Shown here: positions 23,301-33,359 of the stretch, piece after piece
How positions within the stretch are numbered: position 1 is the first letter of the stretch
How the letters are laid out: each line of letters starts with the position of its first letter
Source of the DNA: Verticillium longisporum
Lineage: Eukaryota; Ascomycota; Sordariomycetes; Glomerellales; Plectosphaerellaceae
Length of the DNA stretch: 64,000 bases
Reading direction: 5' to 3'
Assembly: GCA_019188255.1 (NCBI GenBank)
Contig: JAETXT010000004.1
Coordinates: forward strand, 4,464,001 to 4,528,000
Program-made: the position numbers and the translations under genes
Notes under the pieces: generated by a model
Seen by the model: the letters and a program-made list of their open reading frames with translations, nothing else
The model's database searches: none
Told to the model about the DNA's origin: nothing

Positions 23301-23852
23301 CCGCTGGGACTATGGCGGGTGGCTCGTTTCTCTTGTTGTGCTCCTGCGGGGTGCCGTGGGGAGCCCATACATTCTGTGGTATGATTGAGGCTACCGTTAG
23401 GGATTGGTGGATTGCGCTCCTGATTTGTTTTCTTGTCGATATGATTCTGATGTCTTGTTTCCTGATGGGGTATCTCCAGTGGCCCCGCAACCAGTCGTTT
23501 ATCGGCTGTACCTGGGCCAGCCAGGGTCTTCCTAAGATGACGTCGTACCCGTTCGCAATATTGTCTGCTACCGTGTACTCTGTTGTCATCATGCGCTTTG
23601 TCCCGGGGTCATCCGTTACTCGGCTGGTGATCCTTTTTCGCCGTAGGTGCTTGTCTCCCTGTTTCGGAATGCCCCACCTAGCTTGCCCTGCTTTTCCCCC
23701 AGCTGTTCTCCGGCTTCCCTTAGGAGGTCGCTGCTGATGACGTTGACATCGGCTCCTCCGTCTAGCATTGCCTCTCCCTTAACCCAACTATTGCCAATAC
23801 GTAGTTCAATAGTTGCTTCGTACCGTTTTGGTCTCGGGAGCGGCGGTTCTTC
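20364..23852 (-). pseudogene. Gypsy pol (protease, RT, RNase H, integrase, chromodomain), frames broken
   Basis: The protease motif DGGADVNVIS lies near 23745. RT is open at 22657-23592 and ends soon after VVYMDDILIYS. RNase H is split: a first part at 22165-22356 and the continuation from 22168 in another frame. Integrase (20633-22168) has HHCC residues (GHQG...CPMCQ), MDFITGLP, the FHPQTDGQTERQN block and a GPF domain. The chromodomain follows, YAVERIVNHRG then LIK-stop-EGYPESENSWEP, with TAG (20484-20486) where the family has Trp. Compared with the RIPped sister, single bases are missing near 20673-20677, 22212-22216, 22449, 22530 and 22660, each shifting frame. Cells express this as a Gag-Pol polyprotein that copies RNA to DNA and inserts it; this copy cannot as read. 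Confidence 0.9.
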
Positions 23853-25094
23853 CTATTGGGGGTCTCCTGTTGTTCTTCCCCCAAGCGGTTCGCGGTTTGC
23901 CGCCGAGTGCCACTTACACGACTTATGCGTGTGGCCTTGTTTTCCGCAACTTGTACACGACGCCTCTGGGCAGCTGCTAGCGTAGTGTCCATGCTTGTTG
24001 CAATTGTAGCACCTGACGTCGTCTAGGGCCTCGGGCCTTCTTCTGTCTGTCTGCCGCTGTTCTGTTGTTGGCCCGTGAGGTGTGGTGGATTGGTTCGGCC
24101 AGCTACCTGGTTTTCGGTCGTCTCTTCCTTGCGGTTGCTCGTCGGCTGTTCTTCCGTGGGTCTTGTTTTGGGTCTGTCGCGGGTTGTCTCGGCTTCTCTC
24201 CTCATTATCCCAGCGTTGTTTCAGGCTTCTCTTAGTCCGCAGTAGGGTCTCTGCCCTCTTAGCTGCTCCATTTAGCTCTGTTCTTGTGCGGGGAATTCCC
24301 TGGGCCATGATCTGTTGCACAAGATCTGGGTCAAGTTTCGCAAGCAAAAGCGTTACCCTGTAGATCTGCGGCAGGGGTTCGGGTAGCTCCGCTTCCAGGC
24401 TATCGTAGGCGTCCACAAAGTCTTGGTATTTCTGACCAGGGGCTTGAAACCGCTGATCCCGCCCATGTAGTTTGATGATTGTCTGGAGCACTCGGGTATC
24501 ATCGTCGTCCACGTCGCCCTTTAGCCAGGCCCCCATTGCTCTCCAGGTGACTTCGTGGATGGACCCGTATTCTGTCTGTACATGCGATGTCCATCTCCGC
24601 TGCAAGGCATCAGTGAGGCAGTTGCTCGCGTATGCGACTTTGTCGATATCTCTGCGGAAACTCTTCTCGTCGAGCTGGAATCGCACGTCGAGGCTAAACA
24701 AGAAGGTATTAAGTTCCGACCAGGACGTCCCCTTGTACCGAATAGCTGGTAGTTGTATCTTCGTGAAGGGCGTGCCTTGTGGTTCTTCGTAGGGTGTTGC
24801 CCTAAGTGCTGGTGCTGGTCTGCTGGTTGCTCCCGGTGGTGGGCTTGTTGGGTCTCCCCTTCGGAGCGCGGCTAGTTCTTCGTGTTTCCTTTTCCTTGCG
24901 AGTTTACGCCGTTCTTCCTCTAACTGTCGGTCCAGTTCCTCGTCTGTGATCAACAGCAGGTCATCGAGTGTATCATTCTCGGTATCTTGTCCTTGTTCTG
25001 TATCGGGTCTTGATTGCATTGGTTCTTCGGTGTTCTCCGTCTGCTGTCCTGCAGCAGCCTGTCTTCTGGTACTCCGCACGTCTCTGGTCGACAT
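23853..25094 (-). CDS. Gypsy Gag with two CCHC zinc knuckles
   Basis: 413 aa. The N terminus is charged and disordered (residues 1-110), followed by a capsid-like helical region (about 115-300) and an Arg-rich linker. Two knuckles sit near residues 363-394: CYNCNKHGHYASSC and CTSCGKQGHTHKSC, both C-x2-C-x4-H-x4-C. Gag assembles the virus-like particle and packages element RNA. The frame is intact, unlike pol. The start is the first ATG after the 5' LTR leader. Confidence 0.88.
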   Translation of the reverse strand: MSTRDVRSTRRQAAAGQQTENTEEPMQSRPDTEQGQDTENDTLDDLLLITDEELDRQLEEERRKLARKRKHEELAALRRGDPTSPPPGATSRPAPALRATPYEEPQGTPFTKIQLPAIRYKGTSWSELNTFLFSLDVRFQLDEKSFRRDIDKVAYASNCLTDALQRRWTSHVQTEYGSIHEVTWRAMGAWLKGDVDDDDTRVLQTIIKLHGRDQRFQAPGQKYQDFVDAYDSLEAELPEPLPQIYRVTLLLAKLDPDLVQQIMAQGIPRTRTELNGAAKRAETLLRTKRSLKQRWDNEERSRDNPRQTQNKTHGRTADEQPQGRDDRKPGSWPNQSTTPHGPTTEQRQTDRRRPEALDDVRCYNCNKHGHYASSCPEASCTSCGKQGHTHKSCKWHSAANREPLGGRTTGDPQ

Positions 25095-25138
25095 ATTGTC
25101 CCAACGGTCGTCGCTCCCCAGGGGTAGATCGATTATTA

Positions 25139-25352
25139 TGTCAAGGAGTCTTGTGCAACGAGTGAAGGGTTCAACTGTTGGTCTCTTGGGGGTCTCTAGG
25201 AAGATAGAATAATCGATACCCTTCTCTAAATCTTAGTCCGTTGACCTTTCTTATAACTATTCCCTCACTGCGCTCGGTCCTCTCTTCTTGATTCCTACGA
25301 TCAAACAACAGGCGATCCCCTGTTGGTCTCATACCTCCCTCAGGTCCTGACA
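25139..25352 (-). repeat. Gypsy 5' LTR (214 bp)
   Basis: It is the partner of 18255-18468. On the minus strand it is followed inside the element by TAATAATCGATCTACCCC, where a primer-binding site is expected; I could not match this to a tRNA. Confidence 0.93.
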
Positions 25353-25783
25353 GATCCCCCCCGTCGTCCTACTTTACCTGTCTCTCGGGCAGCTCGAGCG
25401 ACGGTGCGGAGTCCTATTCGAGCCTGGACGGAGAGCTGTCTGTGTCGCCTCAGGCGCCGCTGGCCACCATGTTGGCAAGCAGCTCGTCGTCCAGTGGCCC
25501 GTTGTCCAGTGGCCCATTGTCCAGTGGTAGCAGCGGGAAGGACACAGATGAGACTGCTCCCATGTTCAACGACTACGACTTTGTCAACATGGGAGACACA
25601 GTGTTCCCATCTATGTTTCTGGAAGGCGACATGCTAGGCACGACATGTGAGCAGCAGCCTGAGATCTTCCCTGCCATGGGCATGTCTTACGCTCAAGCCG
25701 CCGAGACGGCAGCACACGGGACCGAGTCATCACGTCGGAAACAAGCCCTGCTTTCGTTGGCGAACCGCTGCTTTCAGGTGTAA
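25353..25783 (+). CDS. 3' part of an unknown gene cut by the Gypsy LTR
   Basis: The frame is open directly from the LTR border to a stop at 25783, with no start until 25568 or a GTG-type codon at 25442. It is rich in Ser (ASSSSSSGPLSSGPLSSGSS) and then acidic/aromatic (FNDYDFVNMGDTVFPSMF). The N-terminal part is not found on the left side of the element. It could be a host gene fragment or a chance frame. No family recognised. Confidence 0.35.
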
Positions 25784-26405
25784 CTTCCCTCTTGCGCAAG
25801 CCTGGCGCTTGTTGTATCTGTATGTTTGATTGGTGGGCCACTTGACCACGAGGAGTTTTTGGAGTTCTATGGCGTATGTGCACTATGATTCCCAATACAG
25901 TCTGATGTGGCAATACTCCACCGCTCCCCCGTAGTTGTATGAAACACCAATGACCAATGATGGTGACACCGTGTGTTGGCCGATTACAAGTGATGACGAT
26001 CCCGGCTCGCTGACGGCCCTACCTCAGTGCCATAATGGAATGCTGGTCGCGCGACTGCCATTTATCGGTTTCCAATGTTCGCTTGCGACAACATAACACC
26101 ACGTGACAGAGGCTACTTCGAATTCAAAGTTGATTGTGAGGACACACAGGACAAAGTCCCCTGACTAGCGAGCAGGCGCGTACCTGGAATCCGAGAATTG
26201 ACCTCTTAGAAATGAATCACCAAACCCTGAACTCTTCATGCGAAATCAGACATGTAGAGCAGGCCGGATGACGCATCCACACCTATTTGGTGGCAGACCA
26301 GTATAAGAGACGGGGCACGGCTCACTTGAGACACAACTGGCACACGTTCAGACGCGATCGACGCAACCACACCGTATCCAGCCCCGTACAGCACACCATA
26401 TCACC
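25784..26405. promoter_or_regulatory. Intergenic; promoter of BRCT gene A
   Basis: No gene seen. A TATAAGAG box at about 26302 lies roughly 100 bp upstream of the ATG at 26406, followed by a CA-rich leader. Confidence 0.5.
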
Positions 26406-27701
26406 ATGACGCAGACCTTCAACGTTGCAATCAGCTACCCCTTACCCGCTGAAATGACGCTCAAGGATGTCAAACGGGTGATCCGAAGCTTAGGTGGGAC
26501 GTTCCACAAACGGGACTTCGCGACGGCTACCGTCTTGTGCATCTCTAAGGATCTATATCGAGATCTTTATCATACCAGCCTCGAGATAGAACAGCAGGGA
26601 GGGTCTGTTGTCTCCTTCGACTGGCTTCAGGATTCATATCAGGCGGGCTACTTTCTGGACCCCCTTGAATATCACCTTTCTCAAGAACGATGGGTCCTGT
26701 GTGAGGAAGATGAAGAGAGTAAAGAAGATGGTGAAGAAGAGAGCGAAGAAGAGAGTGAAGAAGAGAGTGAAGAAGAGAGTGCAGAACAAAGTGAAGAAGA
26801 AAGTGAAGAAGAGAGTGAACAAGAGAGTAGAGGAGAGAGTGAAGAAGAGGAAGAGAGTGAGGACGAGAGTGACGAAGAGAGTGAGGAAGGGAGTCAGGAA
26901 GGTGAGGACGAAAGTGAAGAAGAGAGTGAGGCACAGCGTGTGGATACAGTGATACTATCGCTGCATTATTTGGTATGTTCCGCTCTCTCTTGCTGACAGC
27001 GGTCGAGCAAGAGAGAGAGCGAGAGTGAGGCACAGCGTATGGAATACTGTGGTCATATCGCTTTCTTACTCGGTAGTTTCGACATTCTCTTGATGAAAGC
27101 GGTCGAAAAAGAGATGGAAGGCAAGAGTGAGGCAGAAGTTGAGGAAGAGAGTGAGGAGAGTGAGGAAGAAACGACTGCTACTCGATTCGACCCCAGAAGG
27201 CCTTTGTATAACTGTGGCATTGTCATAGCCGACAAGTCCCCCTATCTGACCCAGGCGCAGCTCGTGGAAGAAGTTGGTCATCTTGGAGGGGTATTATTAC
27301 CTAGTATTTCGACGGATACTACTCATTTTGTGGCCTCACCAGCGATTTACAACAAGCTCCCACAAGCTGTCTTCTCGCGGTTCCCCAACGTCTCCTTTGT
27401 CAACCATGATTGGCTAGACGCCTGCTCGCAACAGGGGTCTCTAGTAGACGTTGGTCCGTACATACACGACAGACTGGATGAAGACGAGAGCGAAGAGGAG
27501 GACGAAGACGAGAGCGAAGACAAGAGCGAAGACGAGGATGAAGACGAGAAAAAGACGAGAGCGAAGACCAGAGCGAAGACGAGGATGAAGACGAGAAAAA
27601 GGACGAGGATGAAGACGAGGGCGAAGACACAGACAACCCGAGTTGTGATTCTAGAGAAAAGACTAGCTGATGGCGTACTCCTCAATTACCTCATCAGCTG
27701 A
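26406..27701 (+). pseudogene. BRCT gene A: double-BRCT protein with long acidic inserts
   Basis: BRCT1 (residues 1-95): ISYPLPAEMTLKDVKRVI, SLGGTF, VVSFDWLQDSYQAGYFL. An EES/EEE-rich tract (about 100-178) encoded by 9-bp GAAGAGAGT repeats follows, then a TGA (26994-26996). The same frame reopens at 26997 and holds BRCT2: CGIVIADKSPYLTQ, HLGGVLL, DTTHFVASP, VSFVNHDWLDACSQQGSLVD. A second acidic tract turns into KTRAKTR because one base is missing in an A/G run near 27547-27554. Known: BRCT domains bind phosphopeptides or DNA ends and the WL...SY/WL...C tryptophan is the fold's core. The paralogues at 41673 and 43041 share motifs. The gene may be dead, or the TGA may lie in a small intron. The Copia pair sits 110 bp past its last stop. 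Confidence 0.7.
26926..27123 (+). repeat. 99-bp tandem duplication inside BRCT gene A
   Basis: Two units start GTGAGGCACAGCGT at 26926 and 27025 and both end near CGGTCGA(G/A)(C/A)AAGAGA. The period is 33 codons. Only the first unit has the in-frame TGA. Confidence 0.75.
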
Positions 27702-27811
27702 AGCATAAGGCAACATTTGACTACCGCTCGTCTGTTTGCCTTCCTTGAGTATCAATCTGTCGATGACGGGTTGCGTACGGTGCTTTCACCTGATCCTGGC
27801 AACGTACCAGA
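27702..27811 (+). other. Host reading-frame fragment left of the Copia pair
   Basis: In frame with BRCT gene A after its TGA at 27699, the sequence stays open (RLFAFLEYQSVDDG, LSPDPGNV) to the LTR. If the spacer is re-inverted and both elements are removed, it runs on through 70 bases of spacer and 39525-39593 to a stop, 82 codons in all. It may be the C terminus of gene A or of another gene. Confidence 0.45.
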
Positions 27812-28024
27812 TGTCACCACGGAATTGAACAAAGTGGATTGATTGTTGTTAAGGTACAAAAGGAGACTTCCAGAAGTCCAAACGAAGGTAATTGGTCAGA
27901 TCCAGCATCGGTAAGGAGTCTTACCGGGGCGATAACGACAGAACAAATGCATCAAATGAGGACTCCACATTTGGGATGAAAGTACTCCTGGGTCACAGAA
28001 CAGAACCTTGCCTGATCGGCAACA
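27812..28024 (-). repeat. Copia copy 1, 3' LTR (213 bp)
   Basis: Same sequence as the three other 213-bp LTRs of the pair. A purine tract (CTGAGGGGTG on the minus strand) precedes it. Confidence 0.92.
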
Positions 28025-28228
28025 CACCCCTCAGATGGGTAGGCGAGCCTCTCTCTGACCATCTGAACCACGAAAGATCAGGCAGATGCCTGTTGGCGGC
28101 TTTTGGTAGAGAATTTGGTGCCTTTGGAACAGTTGGCGTTCTCAGGGCAGATGAAGGAAATCGTGCTTGTGAAGCAAATAAGGATGTGTGTAAGTGTTAG
28201 GAGAGGTGGGCGAAATTGAGCAAGCTGT
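28025..28228 (-). other. Copia copy 1 3' untranslated region
   Basis: 204 bp between the Gag-Pol stop and the 3' LTR. The mirror segment in copy 2 is 39102-39306. Confidence 0.7.
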
Positions 28229-31200
28229 TCACTGGTGGACCGCTGGTACGCACTCCATCTGCAGAAGCTTCACGAAGTTCTGATGCTTCTGAGTCGGGAG
28301 AATCTTTGTAAGCCCATCGCTCACTATCTTGTCAGTGCTCATCCAGTCCACGGATATCTTCCCCTGTCTGACTGTTTGTCGGATCCAAAGACGATGGATG
28401 TCAACATGCTTGAGCTTCGTAGTGGCTTGAGGCCTCTCACTAGTGAGTAACAGCAGCGTTTGGCGGTTATCACAGAACATCTGGATCGGAACCTTGCCAT
28501 GAAAACGTAGCTGAAGCTCCTTGATCAGACGAAGAGTGGCAAGGTAGTTCCTCGCTGCGACACTGAGGGCCACCAGCTCAGCTTCGGTGCTAGAAGTGAC
28601 CACGGATCGCTGCTTTGTAGCTTTCCAGTCAATTGGACCTCCAAAGAGCATGGTGGTGTATCCTTGTGAACTAAATCTGGTGATGGGATCATCGCCGAAT
28701 GATGCGTCGCTCGCACAATACAGCGATGTAGAATGGTCTCCTGATCCTCCGTAGGACAGCGAGAGAGTCCTTGTGCGATAGAGGTAGCGGAGACAGTGGT
28801 CTGCTGCAAGGTGATGGAGTTCTGTCGGCCTGAGCAGAGACTCCGCAAGTCTTGAGGCAGCTTTGGCCACATCAGGTCGTGTTGTGGTTGCTGCGTAATT
28901 GATGGAACCAATTTTGCGTTGGTATAGTTGAATGGATTCAGCAGAGGCTTCGTAATCCTTTGGAGCAGGTGCTGGGTCTGTTGATAGAGGCGTCAAATGA
29001 CCTCTGGTGGATGGCTGGAGGTTGAGGTCCTTCATCTTTTCAGTGATGTAGTTCTCCAGAGACAGCCAGAGCTTGCGCTGGCTACGATCTCTGACCACTC
29101 TGATGCCTAAGAACCATCTGACCTCGCCAAGTTCTCGCATCTCGAACAGAGACTTGAGCTGGCTCTTCAGCTCTTCGGCCGCTTGGCGATCCTCTTTGCG
29201 GTTCATGAGGATGATGTCGTCAACGTAGAAGAACATGATCATGCCTCTGCCCATGAAGACACAGTTATCTTCCTCGAGAGCCACGAGGCCGATCTTCCGC
29301 ATAGCCTCGGACAGCAGCTTGTGCCAGAGAAGCGGTGATCGGCGCAAACCGTACAAAGCTCTCTTCAGCTTGAAAATCGTGCGCCTCTGTGGAGCGCCCT
29401 TCTTCTGTTGCATCTCCTGCATGAGATCCCAGCCCTGAGGGGCCCAGACGTAGACTGTCTCGTCGAGGTGTGCATTTGGAAAGGCGTTGACGGCATCCAA
29501 CTGGTGCGTGTCTAGGTCAAACTCTGCACAGATGGCCATCAACGTTCTGAACGTCTTGGCTGCCAGTGTCGACGCGTATGTTTCCATCTCATTCTTGGGC
29601 TGTTGGTCTCCTCGTACGCAGAGCCTGGCCTTGAACTTGGTCACGTAGCCGGTGGAGTCAACCTTGTATTTCCAGACCCAGGTCAACCCGAGAACCTTGT
29701 GTATTTCCTGGTCGACCGATTCGAAGGGGACTTGCTCGATTGTGTCCATATTTTCAATGGTGTTGACCTCCTGGACGCTTGCTTCTAGCCACTGCTTTTT
29801 GTGATCAGAATGAAGCATCTCCTTCCAGGATCTTGGCTCCGCGGGCATATCTGTTCGGAGAAGCGGTTTCTTGTTCGATGGAGTCTGAGTGTGAAAGAAT
29901 GAGTATTCCACGGTCAAATGTGATGATGGAGGCATTTTCTTGCTGCGGCGGGCTCCTAGAGCCTGGTCGGTGGGGGTGCCGTCTTTGAACTGTGACGGCT
30001 TTCTGTCTCTAGCGCTCCTTCGAGTGCCTTGGATTTGTGTTGATGGCGACGGCTGTGGGGCTGGTGCCACTGATGGTCGGGCCTCCACAGTCTCTGTCTC
30101 GTCTTCAGCTGAACTTTGATCAGCTGGTGTGTGTTGAGGTGTTGATTCAGGGCTCCGAGCTACTTCGATAGTGTCTTCAATAGCCTCTTCAGTCACTTGA
30201 ATGGTGTCTGGCACGGGGATCGTGTCTTCCACAGCATCTTCAGCCCCTTGAATGGTGTCTATTACGGCATCTTCCACCCCCTCAGAGACAGCTGGCTGGC
30301 CTTGTCCAGTCTCCGTCTCTGGAGTTGGACGTGGTGACGGCAGGACATCATCTCTGCTGGCTGTGTGACCTTCCCGGGGTCGCAGTATCTCCGCGTTGAT
30401 CTTTCCTCCAAGTTGGAATGTCCGGGCTTTCTCGAACAGGTCGATGGTGGCAACATCGAACTCGTCAATGTCCAGTGACGAGTTGAAAGGATTCTGGGCG
30501 TCCGCAACGGGCACGTCCAAAGCCTGGAATTCGTCCTGTAGAATTGGCTTTGGGGATTGGGCGTCCTTGAAAACTGTGGACTCATCGAAACCCACGTCTC
30601 TTGTCCTCAATACTGCTTTCATCTCTGGAACCCAGATTCTGTATATGTTGCTGCTGTCGTATCCACAGAGATAGCCGATGTGGGCTCTCGGAGCCAGCTT
30701 CTGCTTTCGGTTACGTCCCTCTTGGGCGTCTGCCGTGAGAGGATACGCCCTGCATCCGTATCTTCGCAGGTGAGCCAGGCCTGGAGCCGTAGTTCGAGCG
30801 GCAAGGCCCTTGGAGTTGAGCCAGTCGTTCAGCCTTCCTTCTGGTGTCGCCCACTGTAGGCGTCCCTTCGGCGTGAGATTGTGGAGATATGCAGCGGTTT
30901 GTACCACCTCTGGCCACAAATCCTCCGGGAACCCAGCAGCCGAGGTAAGGGTTCTTGCGATGGTGAATATCGTGCCTCCATTGCGTTCTGCGGCACCGTT
31001 CTGTTCTGGTGTCCTTGCGGCTGATCTCTCCAAGAGAATGCCGCGCTCTTCTGACCAAGTAACCAGATTGCTGCGTAGTGCTGAGTCCCAGTCAACTCTC
31101 AGGACCTTGATGACCAGATGGTACTGTCTCCAGAGAAACATCTCAAAGTTGATAAACGCCTGGAAGCCATCTGCTCTGGCAGGCAGAATCCTGACAACAA

Positions 31201-32887
31201 TCTTCCCCGAATATGCGTCCGTTATTACAAGGCACGACTCCATGCCGTTGTACGACTTCCCAGGGCTGAAGAAGTCCAGGTTGACGCGCTCAAATGGATT
31301 CGTCGTCGTGTACGTTGGCTGTCTCCGAGATACAATCTTCTTGGATTTCGCTACCCCGCAAGACTCGCATTCGAATGTTGTTGGCCCTTTCACCCCAACT
31401 CCAGTACAGCTGTATGGCAGCTGCTGTATGGCCTCTGGGTGGGCATGAGCCAGCCGTTCGTGCCAGAGCCTCGAGTCGCTGACCATCGCGGCTCTCTGCT
31501 TCTTGGAGTGATAGAAGGAAGTGGTGCTATGTAGGGTGTTCACCGCATACTGGCCACCCTTCTCCTGAAGTGGGATCTCTGAGCCAGTGGCTGGGTTGAA
31601 CAGCATGTTCCTGAGCGAGTCCAGTCCGAGTCCTTGGCGTTGGAGCTGCCTGGCTGAAATAAGCGTCGTCGGGTAGTCTTTGATGTACGAGACATCATGG
31701 CAGGTGATGCTGATGACGTTCTGCTTGCTGTCGAGGGTGTCGATGGCCATCGTGCCATGCCCTTCGACGGGGCTTGATTTGCCTCCTCCTGTGCTGTATC
31801 TTACAGTGTCGGTGGCCTCGCGAAAGTTGGTGAGGAGGTCTTTGTTGTTGGTTATATGGTTGGGTGTACCCGAGTCGATCAGGAACTCGTGACGGAGATC
31901 CCCTCCTCGGTTTGTCCGTTGAAACTCGTCCGAATCAGCGACGGAGAAGTTGCTCATGAAGTTGGTGTACTCGTCATCGCAGCTCTGTTCATCATCGTCA
32001 CCGAGGAAGTTGTTAAAAGCAGAGACGGCGACTCCACTGGTGCCTCTTGCCTCCTGCCGCTTCTTTTTGTCCTCCTTGATTTTCTCGTTCCAGAATTGCA
32101 ATGTGCTTGGCTTCATCCTTTTCTTCGCTTCGTCAATGTAGTCCAGCAGGCTCTGATCGGATTGATAGCTCTTCTTCCTCCGGTGTTCTGCGATATTTGG
32201 GCACAGACAGATGGGCTGACACGCCTTGGGTGCCCTCTTCTGCTGTACACAGTCGCAGAATGGTCTGCGAGAAGGCGAGCTGTTTGGCTGTTGAGGAGAG
32301 TCACGATGGGAATCCTGGGCACTCGTCCGATCACTTTGACCATTCCGGTCCTTGCCCATGAAGGTCACCGAGTCGCTGTAGAAGGACGTCTGAGATGGCT
32401 TGGTGGTGAGGCGATGCGGTTGGTAGTCTCTAAGGTAGCTCTTGTACCTCAACGCCAGTACCTTCCCTCCATCACGATCATCCAGCTCCCGGCGAACTTG
32501 GTGGGCGCACTCTGCTTCGGCCCACCCTGGAGACACGGAAAGAATTGCCCGAAGGAATTGAACATTTTGATCTGCGGCTTCTTTAAGCTGAGGAATCCCG
32601 TGCTTCTCAACTTCGATACAGAGTAGGATGAAGTCGTCAACCCACTTCTCATGGTCCATCTTCTTGATCATCGCCATATGCTCCTCCCAGCGCTGGCGAA
32701 TGTATTGTTTCTGTCCCATGTCGGAAGGGGCGAAGTGGTCCTTCAACGCCTTGAGCCACTCCTGGCTGCTTTCCTCGTTCATGAAGACGGCCGAAAGGCT
32801 CCTGTCGACTGTGTTGAGGATGTATTTCTGGACCTCCTGGAGGCCCGCTGACTCCCTGTTGTAGATGTCCAAATGGATCTTGTACAA
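28229..32887 (-). CDS. Copia Gag-Pol polyprotein, copy 1
   Basis: 1552 codons in one frame. Gag-like helical region (1-330) with a Cys-rich patch (CDCVQQKRAPKACQPICLC) instead of a CCHC knuckle; protease LIDSGTPNHIT; integrase with WHERLAHAHPE...CESCG zinc site, the acidic triad in NLDFFSPG, VDWDSALR and PEQNGAAERNG; RT with LDAVNAFPNAHLDE, RALYGLRRSP and FFYVDDIILM; RNase H with CASDASFGDD and TSSTEAELVAL. The frame is complete to its stop. Its N terminus is shorter than in copy 2: the leader ATG (32970) here leads to a stop after 15 codons because 131 bp are missing. Confidence 0.93.
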   Translation of the reverse strand: MYKIHLDIYNRESAGLQEVQKYILNTVDRSLSAVFMNEESSQEWLKALKDHFAPSDMGQKQYIRQRWEEHMAMIKKMDHEKWVDDFILLCIEVEKHGIPQLKEAADQNVQFLRAILSVSPGWAEAECAHQVRRELDDRDGGKVLALRYKSYLRDYQPHRLTTKPSQTSFYSDSVTFMGKDRNGQSDRTSAQDSHRDSPQQPNSSPSRRPFCDCVQQKRAPKACQPICLCPNIAEHRRKKSYQSDQSLLDYIDEAKKRMKPSTLQFWNEKIKEDKKKRQEARGTSGVAVSAFNNFLGDDDEQSCDDEYTNFMSNFSVADSDEFQRTNRGGDLRHEFLIDSGTPNHITNNKDLLTNFREATDTVRYSTGGGKSSPVEGHGTMAIDTLDSKQNVISITCHDVSYIKDYPTTLISARQLQRQGLGLDSLRNMLFNPATGSEIPLQEKGGQYAVNTLHSTTSFYHSKKQRAAMVSDSRLWHERLAHAHPEAIQQLPYSCTGVGVKGPTTFECESCGVAKSKKIVSRRQPTYTTTNPFERVNLDFFSPGKSYNGMESCLVITDAYSGKIVVRILPARADGFQAFINFEMFLWRQYHLVIKVLRVDWDSALRSNLVTWSEERGILLERSAARTPEQNGAAERNGGTIFTIARTLTSAAGFPEDLWPEVVQTAAYLHNLTPKGRLQWATPEGRLNDWLNSKGLAARTTAPGLAHLRRYGCRAYPLTADAQEGRNRKQKLAPRAHIGYLCGYDSSNIYRIWVPEMKAVLRTRDVGFDESTVFKDAQSPKPILQDEFQALDVPVADAQNPFNSSLDIDEFDVATIDLFEKARTFQLGGKINAEILRPREGHTASRDDVLPSPRPTPETETGQGQPAVSEGVEDAVIDTIQGAEDAVEDTIPVPDTIQVTEEAIEDTIEVARSPESTPQHTPADQSSAEDETETVEARPSVAPAPQPSPSTQIQGTRRSARDRKPSQFKDGTPTDQALGARRSKKMPPSSHLTVEYSFFHTQTPSNKKPLLRTDMPAEPRSWKEMLHSDHKKQWLEASVQEVNTIENMDTIEQVPFESVDQEIHKVLGLTWVWKYKVDSTGYVTKFKARLCVRGDQQPKNEMETYASTLAAKTFRTLMAICAEFDLDTHQLDAVNAFPNAHLDETVYVWAPQGWDLMQEMQQKKGAPQRRTIFKLKRALYGLRRSPLLWHKLLSEAMRKIGLVALEEDNCVFMGRGMIMFFYVDDIILMNRKEDRQAAEELKSQLKSLFEMRELGEVRWFLGIRVVRDRSQRKLWLSLENYITEKMKDLNLQPSTRGHLTPLSTDPAPAPKDYEASAESIQLYQRKIGSINYAATTTRPDVAKAASRLAESLLRPTELHHLAADHCLRYLYRTRTLSLSYGGSGDHSTSLYCASDASFGDDPITRFSSQGYTTMLFGGPIDWKATKQRSVVTSSTEAELVALSVAARNYLATLRLIKELQLRFHGKVPIQMFCDNRQTLLLLTSERPQATTKLKHVDIHRLWIRQTVRQGKISVDWMSTDKIVSDGLTKILPTQKHQNFVKLLQMECVPAVHQ

Positions 32888-33346
32888 CGTCAGCTGTGTG
32901 CTGAGATCTCTCGTCTCATCTTCGAGCGATGGGGCTGTTGGCTTCTTGGCCCTCAGAGTCCATCTTGAGGGGGCCCGGGGCGTTGTCGGAGACAGTCGGG
33001 GAGGTCGTTCGATGGTCGCGACTGATCGCGTGTATGTTGGATGTCGTCAATTGACCCCGCGTGCATTCAGGCCCTTGGCCGCACGGCTCAGAGGCGCAAT
33101 TGGATGTCGAGGAGCTCACTTCTCCTGCTTCGACAGGTCGTAGAGAGGTGATTGCTCTCCTGGAGGATGATGGTGATGGCCCTTGGCCGGTTGTCGTCAA
33201 TGGCGAAACGTCGCGTCGATTGACTGTTGAACTGCAGCGGTGATCCAGCTGTAGACGGCTCCGCAGCAGGCGTACTGGCCGTGGTCCCGATCTGGGACCT
33301 TGGCGCCCTGCTGTACGTATCGAAGGTCAACGAGCTGGATCGTCGC
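32888..33346 (-). other. Copia copy 1 leader region
   Basis: It differs from the copy 2 leader at roughly one base in ten, has an extra 18 bp (about 33290-33307, a GGTCCCAGATCGGGACC palindrome) and lacks the 131-bp GT...AG segment. Confidence 0.8.
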
Positions 33347-33359
33347 CCGGGCTCATAAC
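33347..33359 (-). other. Copia copy 1 primer-binding site
   Basis: Directly after the 5' LTR the minus strand reads GTTATGAGCCCGG, complementary to the anticodon loop and stem of initiator tRNA-Met (CGGGCTCATAAC). Drosophila copia and yeast Ty5 also prime on half of this tRNA. Confidence 0.75.

Larger units (their letters stand above)
18255..25352 (-). mobile_element. Gypsy (chromovirus) LTR retrotransposon, un-RIPped copy, 7.1 kb
   Basis: Two identical-looking 214-bp LTRs (TGTCAAGG...TCCTGACA) bound gag and pol on the minus strand plus an intron-containing gene on the plus strand. Base composition is normal, unlike the sister copy at 1-6370. Relative to that sister it is 22 bp shorter over the shared part, mostly through single-base losses that break pol. 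The flanks ACATC and GATCC do not form a target duplication. A purine-rich tract (AAAGAGAGAGACGGGG on the minus strand) precedes the 3' LTR. The element class follows from pol order PR-RT-RH-IN and a C-terminal chromodomain. Confidence 0.95.

Noticed and set aside
26941..27087. Two 62-63 nt introns in the 99-bp tandem units of BRCT gene A
   Set aside because: Splicing either or both gives a stop or wrong frame for the acidic tract; the unspliced register fits better.
31856..32626. A 256-codon plus-strand frame inside Copia copy 1 and its mirror at 34705-35475
   Set aside because: It lies antisense to conserved Gag-Pol codons in both copies and has no motif; a shadow of strong codon bias.
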